A model generated the notes under the pieces. The model was given only the letters and a program-made list of their open reading frames with translations. It was not told where the DNA came from and searched no databases. Source: Rheinheimera sp. (lineage in GTDB: Bacteria; Pseudomonadota; Gammaproteobacteria; Enterobacterales; Alteromonadaceae). From it: DNA of 64,000 bases. Location of the stretch: the NCBI GenBank assembly GCA_003543135.1, contig DPJG01000006.1, positions 208,374 through 272,373 on the forward strand, read 5' to 3'. Position 1 is the first letter of the stretch. Every line of letters starts with the position of its first letter. Of the stretch, positions 19,169 to 28,881 are shown piece by piece. The position numbers were made by a program, and so were the translations under genes.

Positions 19169-19588
19169 ATGATCAACATAACGGCAGGCATAAGTATTGA
19201 TGAAGCTGAACTGGACTGGCAGGCCATTCGCGCCAGTGGGCCCGGCGGTCAGCATGTCAATAAAACCTCAACCGCCATTCAGTTAATCTTTGATATCCGC
19301 CAGTCGTCCTTGCCGGAAGCATATAAATCCGCACTGCTGCAAAAAGCCGATCACCGTATTACCGCCTCCGGCAAAATTGTGATTAAAAGCCAGCAAAGCC
19401 GCAGCCAGGAAATGAACCGTGAAGCAGCACTGATGCAACTGATAGAACTGATTAAATCGGCTGGCTTTAAACCAAAAAAACGCCACGCCACCAAACCTAC
19501 TTATGGCAGTCAGCAGCGCCGGCTGGAAGGCAAAAAACAACGCAGTGTGACCAAGTCGCTGCGCCAGCAAAAAAACAAATTCGACTAA
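19169..19588 (+). CDS. arfB: Alternative ribosome-rescue factor ArfB (YaeJ)
   Basis: Codon-independent peptidyl-tRNA hydrolase that frees ribosomes stalled on non-stop mRNA. The 139 aa show the class-I release-factor GGQ motif (SGPGGQHVNKT, about residues 25-35) and a basic C-terminal tail rich in Lys/Arg (about 100-139) that enters the empty mRNA channel. The frame opens at 19022, but the ATG at 19169 has AGAGGA upstream and gives the standard YaeJ N-terminus. No other release-factor domain is present, which separates it from prfA/prfB. It stands alone. Confidence 0.94.
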   Translation: MINITAGISIDEAELDWQAIRASGPGGQHVNKTSTAIQLIFDIRQSSLPEAYKSALLQKADHRITASGKIVIKSQQSRSQEMNREAALMQLIELIKSAGFKPKKRHATKPTYGSQQRRLEGKKQRSVTKSLRQQKNKFD

Positions 19589-19903
19589 GCCCACTTTTTC
19601 TACGCCACTTCTCTGCCACATGCTATCTGCAGTAACAGCCAGACCATCCTTTGCAGCCTGATGCATCCGGTCCGGGGTTTAGTCTGCAGTGATCAGCTGT
19701 TTTGCCATCCTCAACAACTCCCAAAGCGCCGTGGCTGTTCAGAGTCAGCCTCAGGGCCAATCCCCAGATCCAATCCCCGGAGCAGTTCTTAACGCTGGCT
19801 TACTCACTTTTGGTTATAACCTTGCTCCTAAAAAATATTTTAAGTTATTAACAGCCTCTGCTTTAATGCGCTCAGGCATATAGATGTCTAAACGGAGATA
19901 ACC
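19589..19903 (+). other. Leader region upstream of the 40-codon ORF and cysA
   Basis: A 315-bp stretch without a convincing gene. It holds a direct repeat CCAATCCCC (two copies about 15 bp apart near 19760-19780), a perfect palindrome GGTTATAACC near 19815, and an AT-rich stretch before 19850 that could be a promoter. A CysB-type activator site here is possible, but I cannot call one by eye. Confidence 0.4.
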
Positions 19904-20026
19904 ATGACAACTTTCACGCCAGCCTGGTTAGGCTTTTTATTGGACCAATTTGAGCAGCGCATGATGCAGGCCGAATTTGGCGAAGCCAGCGGCGATTTGC
20001 CCACAGCCAATCACCCAGGCGAATAA
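19904..20026 (+). CDS. Short ORF upstream of cysA, unknown function
   Basis: A 40-codon ORF with ATG at 19904, stop TAA at 20024-20026, and a good GGAG seven bases upstream. The product starts MTTFTPAWLGFLLDQ and continues with FEQRMMQAEFGEASG. It looks soluble, has an amphipathic N-terminal half and no known motif. It ends 69 bp before cysA on the same strand and could be a leader peptide or a small independent protein. The ribosome site and clean frame support translation; conservation is untested. Confidence 0.5.
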   Translation: MTTFTPAWLGFLLDQFEQRMMQAEFGEASGDLPTANHPGE

Positions 20027-20095
20027 AGTCTCAGGCGCTCAGGCAACACAGCAATTACAGCATGACGGCGCAACAAGCGCCGGCACGAGGTCATA

Positions 20096-21160
20096 ATGAG
20101 TATTCAGATAGAACAGGTTCAGAAAAATTTTGCTGATTTTGTTGCCGTCGACAAGGTGAACTTATCCATCAAAAGTGGCGAACTCACCGCCCTGCTTGGC
20201 CCTTCAGGCTCTGGCAAAACCACTTTATTGCGCCTGATCGCCGGTCTGGAGCAAGCCGACGCCGGCCGTATTTTGTTTCACGGTGAAGATATCAGCCATC
20301 AGCACGTCAGCGAACGTGGTGTGGGTTTTGTGTTTCAGCATTACGCTTTATTTAAAAATATGACGGTGTTTGAAAACGTCGCTTTTGGCCTGACCGTCAA
20401 ACCCCGTAAACAAAGACCAAACCCGGCTGAAATTAAAAAAAGGGTGCATCGTTTATTAGAACTGGTGCAGCTCGACTGGACAGCAGACCGTTATCCATCA
20501 CAACTTTCCGGTGGTCAGCGTCAGCGTATTGCACTGGCTCGGGCTTTGGCAGTGGAGCCAAAAGTCCTGCTGCTGGATGAACCTTTTGGTGCACTGGACG
20601 CTAAAGTGCGGGCCGAACTGCGCCGCTGGTTACGCCGTTTACATGACGAAATTCATGTCACCAGTGTTTTTGTGACCCACGATCAGGAAGAAGCGCTGGA
20701 AGTGGCCGACCGTATTGTGGTGATGAACAAAGGCCGGATTGAACAACAAGGCACACCGGAAGAAGTGTACGACAACCCGGCCAACCCTTTTGTCTACGAA
20801 TTTTTAGGCACAGTGAACTTGTTTCACGCCAGAGTGCGTCAGGGCGACACCCTGATCAACCCTGCTGCTGCCGACAGCCCGGCCAGTGCTGATGATGTGA
20901 CTTTACCTGGTTTTGCTTATGTGCGCCCCCATGAAATTGACGTGTCCCATCAGGCCGCAAATGACAGCATCGCCGCAAAACTGGAGCTGGTGACAGTGGT
21001 TGGTCCTACGGTGCGGCTGGAGCTGCAAACCGCACAGTCGGATCGGGTGGTGCATGTGGAACTCAATAAAGAACAGTTTAAAAAACTTGGCCTGGCCGTA
21101 GGGCAGCAGGCTTATTTAACCCCCAGATACAGCAGGGTATTTTTAGGCGAAGGGATTTAA
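20096..21160 (+). CDS. cysA: Sulfate/thiosulfate ABC transporter ATP-binding protein CysA
   Basis: ATPase that powers sulfate/thiosulfate import. The 354 aa show Walker [10 protein letters not shown] (about 35-43), Q-loop [20 protein letters not shown], signature LSGGQRQR, Walker B VLLLDEP with D-loop GALDAKVR, H-loop [16 protein letters not shown], and a C-terminal TOBE-like part. The text [25 protein letters not shown] is typical of CysA. Its partners sbp, cysT and cysW lie together about 16 kb away on the other strand without an ATPase gene, so this is their likely engine. A strong terminator follows directly. Confidence 0.93.
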   Translation: MSIQIEQVQKNFADFVAVDKVNLSIKSGELTALLGPSGSGKTTLLRLIAGLEQADAGRILFHGEDISHQHVSERGVGFVFQHYALFKNMTVFENVAFGLTVKPRKQRPNPAEIKKRVHRLLELVQLDWTADRYPSQLSGGQRQRIALARALAVEPKVLLLDEPFGALDAKVRAELRRWLRRLHDEIHVTSVFVTHDQEEALEVADRIVVMNKGRIEQQGTPEEVYDNPANPFVYEFLGTVNLFHARVRQGDTLINPAAADSPASADDVTLPGFAYVRPHEIDVSHQAANDSIAAKLELVTVVGPTVRLELQTAQSDRVVHVELNKEQFKKLGLAVGQQAYLTPRYSRVFLGEGI

Positions 21161-21164
21161 TCCA

Positions 21165-21197
21165 GGGGCGCAGCTGCTACAACACTGCGCCCTTTTT
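21165..21197 (+). terminator. Rho-independent terminator of cysA
   Basis: Perfect 8-bp stem GGGCGCAG (21166-21173)/CTGCGCCC (21185-21192), followed by TTTTTA. It touches the end of the converging histidine kinase gene. Confidence 0.85.
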
Positions 21198-22518
21198 ATT
21201 GGGGCTGATCGATATGGCGGAAACTATAACTTAAACAAAAACCCTGACCGTCCGGTAACTGCACTTGCCCGCCCAATTGTTGGGTAACCAGGTTATATAA
21301 AATCGACATGCCAAGGCCAACCCCACCATGATTGCGTGCTGTGGTAAAAAAGGGCTCAAAAATATGCTGTTTGGCCACCTGGGTTAAACCACAGCCATTG
21401 TCGCGGTAGTGAATACAATACAGATCATCCGCCAGCTGTTCTGCACTGAGCCAAATCTGATGACCTTCCCCATTACCAAAACCATGCTGCACACTGTTTA
21501 CCACCAGATTGGTCAGAATATGCACATGACTACCAGGGTAGGTCTGAATTTGCCAATCAGGCGGGATCTCCATCTGCAGCTGTACCCCGGCTTTTTTCAG
21601 CACAGGGGATAAAGTTGAAATGATCTGCTGATAATAATGCGCCAGGTTAATTTGCCCCAGCTCAGCACTGTGTTGGTCGGCCGCGGTGCGCTTAAAGTTC
21701 TGGATCAGTTCATCGGCCCGGTTCAGATTGGCCTGCAATAACGGCAAGGCCTGCGCCAGCACCTGACAAAAATTACGCAGTTCTGTTTTGGTCAGCCGAT
21801 CTGCGCTGACTAAAGCGGCAAAATGGCTAAACTCGTCAGCCATCACACTATGAGTGGTAATAGCCACGCCCAGCGGCGTATTGACTTCATGAGCAATACC
21901 GGCCACCAGATGGCCCAAAGCTGCCATTTTTTCCGATTCCACCAACTGACGTTGCATCAGCTGTAAATCGGCCAGCGTTTGTTGTAACTGCGCAGTGCGG
22001 GCAGCCACTTTTTGCTCCAGTTGGGTATTGAGCGCATGCAATCTGTCTTCGTATTCCACCCGCTCCAGCTCAGCTTCTATCCGACCGGAAAACAGCTCAA
22101 ACAAATTTTTCACCAGCAGCGGATCGCTGATCGGCTGCTGATATAAAGCCACAATAATGCCAATGACCCGGCCGGTTAAATCGTGTAGCGGAGTGCCGAG
22201 ATAACCTTCCACCCCCATTTGCACCAGCAAATCGTCTTTGGGATAAGCAGCACAGACATCTTTTGGATAACAGCAAAAACTGTCGTCACTGACATTGGCA
22301 CAAGGGGTGTGTTCCAGTGAATAACTAATGTTGTCAACTAACTTGCCTTTGGCCACCAGCGCTATGGTATTGGCGCTGTGACTGCTTGCATCCAGCCTGG
22401 CAATAAAGGTGTAATCGGCGCCAATCACCATATTTAACAGCTGCACTATCCGCTGGAAAAAATCATGGCCTCTGGTGTTGGACACCCCTTCTATCAGTTT
22501 TTGCAACAAAAGTTCCAT
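21196..22518 (-). CDS. GAF-domain sensor histidine kinase
   Basis: Soluble histidine kinase of 440 aa: a GAF domain (about 15-165), a coiled coil (about 170-210), HisKA with the acceptor His in AGIAHEVNTPLG (unusually HEVNTP instead of HEIRTP, a subgroup trait), and an HATPase domain with NLVVNSVQHG, DNGCGL and GGVGLGMSI. A Cys-rich stretch in the GAF part (CANVSDDSFCCYPKDVCAAY) could bind a cofactor or be redox-active; that is speculation. The ATG at 22518 has GGAG six bases upstream; the longer frame to 22563 is rejected. No response regulator is adjacent. Confidence 0.9.
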   Translation of the reverse strand: MELLLQKLIEGVSNTRGHDFFQRIVQLLNMVIGADYTFIARLDASSHSANTIALVAKGKLVDNISYSLEHTPCANVSDDSFCCYPKDVCAAYPKDDLLVQMGVEGYLGTPLHDLTGRVIGIIVALYQQPISDPLLVKNLFELFSGRIEAELERVEYEDRLHALNTQLEQKVAARTAQLQQTLADLQLMQRQLVESEKMAALGHLVAGIAHEVNTPLGVAITTHSVMADEFSHFAALVSADRLTKTELRNFCQVLAQALPLLQANLNRADELIQNFKRTAADQHSAELGQINLAHYYQQIISTLSPVLKKAGVQLQMEIPPDWQIQTYPGSHVHILTNLVVNSVQHGFGNGEGHQIWLSAEQLADDLYCIHYRDNGCGLTQVAKQHIFEPFFTTARNHGGVGLGMSILYNLVTQQLGGQVQLPDGQGFCLSYSFRHIDQPQ

Positions 22519-22660
22519 GGCAGACTCCGGGGCACAAGGTGAAAAAAGTGTAGTGCAGTACACAAGCTCAGGTAGGGCTGCGGCTAAAAATTACTGGCCA
22601 AACAAAATGCTGCAGGCCATGATTTGGTTTTATGCCAAAGCACCAATCACAGGACACCGC

Positions 22661-23518
22661 ATGCATCCACCACAAAAAGTCGCACTGATCACAGGCGCTG
22701 GCTCCGGCATAGGCCGGGCTTTGGCGCTTGAACTGCAAGCACACAACTTTCTGGTGTATGTCAGTGTCAGACGCGACAGTCAGCTTTTTGAGCTTGCAGC
22801 CCTTGGCTTAAAACCGTTGTTGTTGGATGTGAATGATCCACAGGCGCTGGACCTTGCCATACAACAGCTGGAACAACAGACAAAACGGCTGGATGTATTA
22901 ATTAATAACGCCGGTTTTGGCGCCATGGGACCGGTGCTGGATTTTAGCAACGCTGAGCTTTGCCAACAATTTCAGACCAATGTGTTTAGTGTGATCGAGC
23001 TGACCCGCCGCTCTTTGCCGTTATTGGCCAGAACCGGCGGTACTGTGGTGAATATCGGCAGTGTGTCGGCTGATTTTGTCACCCCTTTTGCCGGTATTTA
23101 TTGTGCATCCAAAGCCGCTTTGCACGCGGTGAATACCGCGCTTCGGCTCGAACTGGCGCCTTTTGGTATTCACACTGTGCTGGTGCAGCCGGGCGCTATC
23201 GCCTCTGCTTTTGGCGACACCGCCAGCACCCATGCCGGTAAGCTGCTGTCAGCACAATCGCCCTGGTGGCCACTGCGTGCCGGCATTGCCAAAAGAGCGG
23301 CAGCATCACAACAAAAACCAACACCGGCCGCCCTTTTTGCTAAAAAAGTGGTGGCCAAACTGCTGCAAAGCCGGCCGCCGCGGCTTATCCGCGCCGGTTA
23401 CGGCAGTTGGGCACTGCCGTTTCTGGCCAAATTTTTGCCGGATCCCCTGTTGGATCTGTTATTGCGCCGACAATTTTTATTACCCCAAAATGGCAGCCTG
23501 AAGCTTAAATCCGATTAA
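22661..23518 (+). CDS. Short-chain dehydrogenase/reductase
   Basis: Classical SDR-family NAD(P)-dependent oxidoreductase of 285 aa. The cofactor loop is TGAGSGIG (about 10-17), with NNAG (about 84-87), active-site Ser in NIGSVSA, and the catalytic YxxxK as YCASK. The substrate cannot be predicted. The ATG at 22661 has AGGA six bases upstream and starts directly before the Rossmann fold; a longer frame reaches 22475 inside the divergent kinase gene. The AraC-type gene follows 85 bp later. Confidence 0.9.
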   Translation: MHPPQKVALITGAGSGIGRALALELQAHNFLVYVSVRRDSQLFELAALGLKPLLLDVNDPQALDLAIQQLEQQTKRLDVLINNAGFGAMGPVLDFSNAELCQQFQTNVFSVIELTRRSLPLLARTGGTVVNIGSVSADFVTPFAGIYCASKAALHAVNTALRLELAPFGIHTVLVQPGAIASAFGDTASTHAGKLLSAQSPWWPLRAGIAKRAAASQQKPTPAALFAKKVVAKLLQSRPPRLIRAGYGSWALPFLAKFLPDPLLDLLLRRQFLLPQNGSLKLKSD

Positions 23519-23603
23519 AAACAGCATTTTTGGTCAGGACAAGGCCGGTATAGTTGCGTTAGGCTGCATCGATACAACTTCCACACCAGAGCAAGCAGTA
23601 CAG

Positions 23604-24590
23604 ATGCGGCACTTTCTTCAGCTTGGTAAAGTATTGCACTATATCGACACACAGCTGGCGCTTGATACGGCCAATCCAGCCCCGTCATCCGCACAAAACC
23701 AGGGAGCTCAGTCCGTCGATGTGTTGTCGCTGGGCACGCTGTCGGTCGATAGGTTAAGTGCAGTGGCCTGCTGGTCAAAATTTCATTTTCAGCGCCAGTT
23801 TCAGCAACATTGTGGTTTAACGGTGCAAAGTTACATCAGGTTACGCCGTTTGCTGCGTGCCTCCAGCCAGCTGGCATTTCGCGACAACACTCTGAGTGAT
23901 ATCAGTGCCTTCAGCGGTTATCAGAACAGCGAGTCATTCAGCCGCGCTTTTGCCGCACTGATGGCACAAAGCCCCACTGAATTCCGGCAAAACCCCGACT
24001 GGCAACAATGGCAGGCGCAGCAACAAAAACTGAGCGCCCCCCACCACATCAGCAGGAGCATCACAATGCCAGCCAAACCCGACATTGTTGAGTTTTTATC
24101 TACCCCTGTCATTGAATTAAAGCACCTGGGTAGCCCGGCACTGCTGGGGCAAAGTATCCGCCGTTTTATTGAGTTTCGTAAAAACAATCAGCTGCCGCCC
24201 AGCCGCTTTGCCACCTTTAATTTTTTATACACAGACCCAGCCAACAGCGCCGACGAAGATTTTTGTTTTGGTCTGGCCCTGGCTGTGCCTGCAGCCGTCG
24301 CCGCCAGCCTGAGTCTGCCGGACGGTTTTCACCTTGGCCAAATCCCGACACAGCGCTGCGCCAGACTCAGCTTTGTCGGTGATGATCATCAGCTGGAGGC
24401 TTTGGTCAGTTATTTGTATCGGGATTGGCTGCCGCAGTCGGGTGAACAACTGGCTGATTTTCCGATTTTTGTTCAGCGGAAAACATTTTTCCCGGAAGTG
24501 GCAGCCCATCTGGCAGAAAACGATATTTATCTGCCGCTGCAACCAGCTGCAGCTAAAAACCAGCATTCAGTAAAGGAGCAGCAAGGATGA
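23604..24590 (+). CDS. AraC-family regulator with GyrI-like effector domain
   Basis: Transcription factor of 328 aa. An AraC/XylS double helix-turn-helix spans about 10-135, with a Gln/Ser-rich insert after the first helix, typical LSAVACWSKFHFQRQFQQ, and SDISAFSGYQNSESFSRAF. A GyrI/SOUL-type ligand-binding domain follows (about 155-315). This is the Rob/SoxS-like fusion that often senses amphipathic compounds. Its stop overlaps the methyltransferase start by 4 bp (ATGA), so the two are coupled, and the enzyme may be part of its response. Confidence 0.88.
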   Translation: MRHFLQLGKVLHYIDTQLALDTANPAPSSAQNQGAQSVDVLSLGTLSVDRLSAVACWSKFHFQRQFQQHCGLTVQSYIRLRRLLRASSQLAFRDNTLSDISAFSGYQNSESFSRAFAALMAQSPTEFRQNPDWQQWQAQQQKLSAPHHISRSITMPAKPDIVEFLSTPVIELKHLGSPALLGQSIRRFIEFRKNNQLPPSRFATFNFLYTDPANSADEDFCFGLALAVPAAVAASLSLPDGFHLGQIPTQRCARLSFVGDDHQLEALVSYLYRDWLPQSGEQLADFPIFVQRKTFFPEVAAHLAENDIYLPLQPAAAKNQHSVKEQQG

Positions 24591-25213
24591 GCAGCGATAC
24601 CTGCAATAAACAACAGCATTGGGAGCAGGTGTATCAACAAAAACAGCCGGAACAGGTCAGCTGGTATCAAAACCAGCCTGGTTGGTCGTTGCAGCTGATT
24701 AAACAACATGCCAGCCCCGACACCAGCCTGATAGATGTCGGCAGTGGTGCGACCGGCCTGATTGGCGATTTACTGGCCCTTGGTTATCACCAGCTGACAG
24801 TGCTGGATATCTCAGATGCAGCACTCAAAGTGAATCAACAGCGTCTTGGCAACCAAGCTTCATTGGTGCAATGGCTGGTGGCCGATATCACCCAAGCACA
24901 GCTGCCGGCCCAGGCTTATGATCTGTGGCATGACAGGGCTGTATTTCATTTCCTGACTGAAAAACCAGACCGCGAGGCTTATGTCAAAAACCTGAAACAC
25001 AGCCTGAAAACAGGGGGTTATCTGCTGATTTCCTGTTTTAGTGAACAAGGCCCGGAAAAATGCAGTGGTTTGCCGGTGGTGCGTTATAACGCACAAAGTC
25101 TGGCGGCAGAATTTGGCGAGGCTTTTGTGCTGAAACAACAGCATAACGAGCTGCATACCACCCCTTTTGGCACCAGTCAGGCATTTTTGTATTTACTGCT
25201 GCAAAAAGTCTGA
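24587..25213 (+). CDS. Class I SAM-dependent methyltransferase
   Basis: A 208-aa cytoplasmic methyltransferase. Motif I is LIDVGSGATGL (about 47-57), motif II is the acidic strand end TVLDIS, and VADIT and the post-motif YDLWHDRAVFHFL are clear. WEQVYQQKQPEQVSWYQ at the N-terminus is common in small detoxifying methyltransferases acting on halide, thiol or tellurite-like substrates, but the substrate is not determinable. It is translationally coupled to the AraC-type regulator. Confidence 0.85.
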   Translation: MSSDTCNKQQHWEQVYQQKQPEQVSWYQNQPGWSLQLIKQHASPDTSLIDVGSGATGLIGDLLALGYHQLTVLDISDAALKVNQQRLGNQASLVQWLVADITQAQLPAQAYDLWHDRAVFHFLTEKPDREAYVKNLKHSLKTGGYLLISCFSEQGPEKCSGLPVVRYNAQSLAAEFGEAFVLKQQHNELHTTPFGTSQAFLYLLLQKV

Positions 25214-25374
25214 ATTGCCGTTGCCGGCTTTACCGCCCATAGCGAGAGCCGGCAGCAAAGGACTGCAGTTAAACTCTTCTTATTCCTGGTTTTTTTCGTT
25301 ATTTCTAATGGAAAAACCACAAAGGCCTGACTACGCTTTGCTCCAGACCTATTCAAGAGACAAAGGAGCAGTAG

Positions 25375-27135
25375 ATGTTTAGTTTTCAGGCCAAATCCAA
25401 AGCCGACGATATCATCAATGCCATTGATCAAAGCCAGGCCGTGATCCAGTTTGCGCTCGACGGCAGCATACAACAGGCCAACACCAATTTTTTGCAGTTA
25501 ATGGGTTATCAGCTGGCTGAAGTGCTGGGTAAACATCACCGCATTTTTGTTGAAGAAAAAGAAGCCCGCTCGGCGGCTTATCAGAATTTCTGGGACGAGT
25601 TACGCCGTGGCAAACCTCAAACCGCGGAATTTAAACGTATTACCAAAAGCGGCCAGTCGGTCTGGATCCAGGCCTCTTACACCCCCATTCTGCATAAAGG
25701 CAAAGTGGTGCGTATTATCAAATTTGCCACTGATGTGACAGCCCAGGTACTGAGCCGCGCCAATCTGGAATCACAACTCGCTGCTATTCACCGTGCCCAG
25801 GCAGTGATTGAATTTGATGTAAAGGGCCAGATCCTGAGTGCCAATGACAATTTCTTACAGTTGATGGGTTATCAGCTGCATGAAATCAAAGGTCAACACC
25901 ACCGTATTTTTGTCGAAAATCAGGAAGCACAAAGCCAGGCTTATCAGCAATTCTGGGCGCAGTTGCGCCAGGGCCAATACCAGACCGCCGAGTATAAAAG
26001 GCTCACCAAACAAGGTCAGCCGGTGTGGATCCACGCCACCTACAACCCTATTCAGGCGCCGGACGGCACTGTGCTGAAAATAGTGAAGTTTGCCAACGAC
26101 ATCACCCGGGATGTGCTGCAAAAACAAGAATTTCAGCTGCTGTCGATGGTGGCCAATGAAACCGACAACGCAGTCATTATCTCAAGTTCAGAACGCAAAA
26201 TTCAGTATGTAAATAAAGGGTTTAGCCGGATGACCGGTTATCAGCTTGCGGAGATGTTAGGCCATAGCGCCTGCGACGTGCTGGTGGGCCCCAACACAGA
26301 CCCCGACACCAAAAACCGCATTGAAGCTGAGCTTGCTGCTCCCAACCCTTTTTATGATGAAATTGAAATTCACCGCCGTGACGGCAGCGCCTTGTGGATT
26401 TCTGTCACCAGCAACCCGGTGCTGGACGAACAAGGCAACCATCAGAGTTATATTGCGATTCTGGCCGACATCACCAAAGTCAAAACCGCAGCGCTGGAAT
26501 TTAAAACCCGCTTTGACACCATCAGCCAAACCAACCTGCTGCTGGAATGGCACATCAGTGGTGAACTTTGTGAGCTCAATAACTTTCCTGAAAACGTGCT
26601 GAAAATTTCCAACGAACTGTTTCGCAGTCAGCTGCAGCCCTGGCAGTTTTATCTGACGCCTGAGCAGCAACAACAGCTGCAACAAGGCCGGAGTGTCAGC
26701 AAAGAGCTGGTGCTGAACCCGGGCAACCAGACAGTGGTGGTTGCCGCAACCTTTAGCGCCATAAAAGACCCTTATGGCAAAATTCAGAAAGTATTTTTAT
26801 ACGGCGCTGATATCACCCGCCGTCAGCAAGTGGTGCAGCACAGCGAAAGTATGATGTCGGCACTGATGAACTCGGGCCAGAGTATTAACAATATGGTGTC
26901 GAGCATTAACGCCATTGCCGACCAAACCAATTTGCTGGCACTGAATGCTGCAATAGAAGCTGCACGCGCCGGTGACGCCGGCCGCGGTTTTTCGGTGGTA
27001 GCCGACGAAGTACGGCATTTGGCGTCCAAAGCCGGTGCTTCCGCCGGCGAAATTAATTCAGTCGTCAGCCAGAACCAGACCTTGTTGCGCAGCCTGGCTG
27101 ATACCTTAGGCAAACTGAATCAACAACAGCATTAA
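25375..27135 (+). CDS. Cytoplasmic PAS-domain chemoreceptor with short MCP domain
   Basis: A 586-aa methyl-accepting-type protein without membrane segments. Two closely similar PAS domains (about 15-125 and 137-247) share [10 protein letters not shown] and HHRIFVE, and look like a tandem duplication. A third PAS (about 250-370), a degenerate fourth (about 375-480), and a very short MCP signalling region (about 495-586) follow. That region keeps only the hairpin-tip core ([31 protein letters not shown]). The layout is like cytoplasmic BdlA/Aer-type energy or redox sensors. The ATG has AAGGAG six bases upstream, and a terminator follows directly. The PAS ligand (FAD or haem) is unknown. Confidence 0.9.
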   Translation: MFSFQAKSKADDIINAIDQSQAVIQFALDGSIQQANTNFLQLMGYQLAEVLGKHHRIFVEEKEARSAAYQNFWDELRRGKPQTAEFKRITKSGQSVWIQASYTPILHKGKVVRIIKFATDVTAQVLSRANLESQLAAIHRAQAVIEFDVKGQILSANDNFLQLMGYQLHEIKGQHHRIFVENQEAQSQAYQQFWAQLRQGQYQTAEYKRLTKQGQPVWIHATYNPIQAPDGTVLKIVKFANDITRDVLQKQEFQLLSMVANETDNAVIISSSERKIQYVNKGFSRMTGYQLAEMLGHSACDVLVGPNTDPDTKNRIEAELAAPNPFYDEIEIHRRDGSALWISVTSNPVLDEQGNHQSYIAILADITKVKTAALEFKTRFDTISQTNLLLEWHISGELCELNNFPENVLKISNELFRSQLQPWQFYLTPEQQQQLQQGRSVSKELVLNPGNQTVVVAATFSAIKDPYGKIQKVFLYGADITRRQQVVQHSESMMSALMNSGQSINNMVSSINAIADQTNLLALNAAIEAARAGDAGRGFSVVADEVRHLASKAGASAGEINSVVSQNQTLLRSLADTLGKLNQQQH

Positions 27136-27143
27136 CAGCACAT

Positions 27144-27170
27144 GGGCTGCGCTGACAGCCCTTGGTTTTA
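27144..27170 (+). terminator. Probable Rho-independent terminator after the PAS chemoreceptor gene
   Basis: GGGCTG/CAGCCC stem (27144-27149, 27156-27161) followed by TTGGTTTTATT. A second hairpin, GTCAGGG/CCCTGAC (27180-27186, 27192-27198), lies just beyond without a T-run. Confidence 0.65.
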
Positions 27171-27292
27171 TTGATCCCCGTCAGGGCGGCCCCCTGACAA
27201 AACAGTTAGGCTGAAGCTTCTGATGTGATTGGTTGACGTTATTGGCTGATGCTATTTGCTGTGATGAACTGCATCCTTTATCGAGAATTCTT

Positions 27293-28570
27293 ATGAAATA
27301 TCAAAGCCCGGAACAAGCCCTTGCCCTGATTCAGGATGGAGAAACTTTATGGTGCCATTCCATGGCCGCTACCCCTTATGCCATGCTGAACGCGCTGGCC
27401 AGGGTGGCAATGGAAAAACGCGATTTAACCTTACTCAGCCTGCACACTGAACATAGCCAGGCTTTGTGCGCCGCTGAATTACAGGGCCACTTACGCCAGC
27501 GGGTGTTTTTTGTCGGTAGCCCCACCCGCCCTGCGGTGCAATGTGGTTTGGCCGATTATGTGCCGGCTTTTTTATCAGAAATTCCGAAAATGTTCCGAAG
27601 TGGCGAGCAGCCAGTCGACACCGCTATTGTTCAGGTATCACCACCGGACAAACATGGGTTATGCAGTTTAGGTATTTCGGTAGAAGCGACCCGAGCCGCT
27701 ATGCAATCTGCGAAAAAAATCATCGCACAAATTAACCCCAAAATGCCGCGTACCCATGGTGACTCTTTTGTGCATCTGGCGGATTTTGACGCTTATGTTG
27801 AGCTGGAAAGCGAGATTCCGCTGCATTTACCGGCAGAGCAAGACCCAATCACAGCGCAGATTGGCCGTAACGTGGCGAGCTTAGTGCGAGATGGCGACTG
27901 TTTGCAAATGGGCATAGGCGCTATTCCGGATGCAACGCTCGCTTGCCTTGGCGACCGGCAGAACCTCGGTATTCACACCGAAATGTTTTCTGACGGTGTG
28001 TTGCCGCTGCTGGCCAAAGGGGTGTTTAGCAACCGCAATAAACGCAAACACCCGGGCAAAATAGTCACGACTTTTGCCATGGGCAGCCAGGCTTTGTACG
28101 ACTTTGTCGACGACAACCCGGAAGTAGTGTTTTTAGATGTGGCTTACACCAACGACACCAGTGTGATTCGACAAAACCCGCAGGTGATGGCCATTAACAG
28201 CGCATTGCAGGTGGATTTATCCGGTCAGGTTTGTGCGGACTCCTTAGGCACAAAAATTTACTCCGGTGTTGGCGGCCAGATGGATTTTGTCCGTGGTGCC
28301 GCTTTATCTGAAGGCGGCCGTGCTGTCATCGCCCTGCCAGCCACAGCTGCAGGCGGCACAGTGTCACGCATCAGCTCCTTATTAGCACCAGGCGCCGGAG
28401 TCGTCACCACCCGTGCTCATGTGCATTATGTGGTGACTGAATACGGCGTGGCTAACCTGCGCGCCAGAAGTTTAACTGAACGCGCTAAAGCGCTGATCAA
28501 CATCGCTGCCCCGCAATTTCGCGAACAGCTGGCCAAAGATGCTTACAAGGATTGGGGCTTATTGGTGTAG
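27293..28570 (+). CDS. Acetyl-CoA hydrolase/CoA-transferase family enzyme
   Basis: A 425-aa class I CoA-transferase (acetyl-CoA hydrolase / 4-hydroxybutyrate CoA-transferase family). Landmarks are VQVSPPDKHGLCSLGISVE, QMGIGAIPDATL, LGIHTEMFSDG and the catalytic glutamate in VVTEYGVANLRARSL. It transfers or hydrolyses acyl-CoA in organic-acid metabolism; the acyl group is not predictable. The ATG at 27293 begins the conserved domain, and the longer frame from 27233 has no support. It is monocistronic and convergent with rof. Confidence 0.88.
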   Translation: MKYQSPEQALALIQDGETLWCHSMAATPYAMLNALARVAMEKRDLTLLSLHTEHSQALCAAELQGHLRQRVFFVGSPTRPAVQCGLADYVPAFLSEIPKMFRSGEQPVDTAIVQVSPPDKHGLCSLGISVEATRAAMQSAKKIIAQINPKMPRTHGDSFVHLADFDAYVELESEIPLHLPAEQDPITAQIGRNVASLVRDGDCLQMGIGAIPDATLACLGDRQNLGIHTEMFSDGVLPLLAKGVFSNRNKRKHPGKIVTTFAMGSQALYDFVDDNPEVVFLDVAYTNDTSVIRQNPQVMAINSALQVDLSGQVCADSLGTKIYSGVGGQMDFVRGAALSEGGRAVIALPATAAGGTVSRISSLLAPGAGVVTTRAHVHYVVTEYGVANLRARSLTERAKALINIAAPQFREQLAKDAYKDWGLLV

Positions 28571-28641
28571 CTGGTGATGGCATTTGACTGCAGGCCCGGC
28601 GTCAACCGCGACTCCGGGTCTTGCGCTTTCGAACTTTGCTT

Positions 28642-28881
28642 TTAACTAAAATCAACCCGGTTAAAATGCGGGTTCTGCACCAGCACTTCAATACTGGCAA
28701 TATGATCCAGCGGGATCAGCTGCTCTGGTTCTGCCGTAAGCAGACATTCCTGCTGCGCTGAATTACGTCTGGTATCCAGCGCTCTGCCCTGCACTGTATC
28801 GCCGGATTTTAATGTTACCTGCAGCGGATAACGGTACATACAGGCAATTTCAATATAATCGTGCTGTTCACAGGACATCAT
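28642..28881 (-). CDS. rof: Rho-binding antiterminator (Rof/YaeO family)
   Basis: A 79-aa Sm-like protein resembling Rof, which binds Rho and reduces Rho-dependent termination. It keeps the DYIEIACMYRYPLQVTLKSGD and ALDT pattern and a C-terminal HIASIEVL strand. Two adjacent ATG codons (28881 and 28878) are possible starts. It is convergent with the CoA-transferase gene. Upstream lies a 297-bp gap (28882-29178) with an inverted repeat ACAGGTT/AACCTGT (about 29000-29032) and no convincing gene. Confidence 0.82.
   Translation of the reverse strand: MMSCEQHDYIEIACMYRYPLQVTLKSGDTVQGRALDTRRNSAQQECLLTAEPEQLIPLDHIASIEVLVQNPHFNRVDFS

Noticed and set aside
19689-19883. Plus-strand ORF of 64 codons before cysA
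   Set aside because: No ribosome site, Ser/Gln/Pro-rich beginning; it lies in the leader region, and the 40-codon ORF downstream is better supported.
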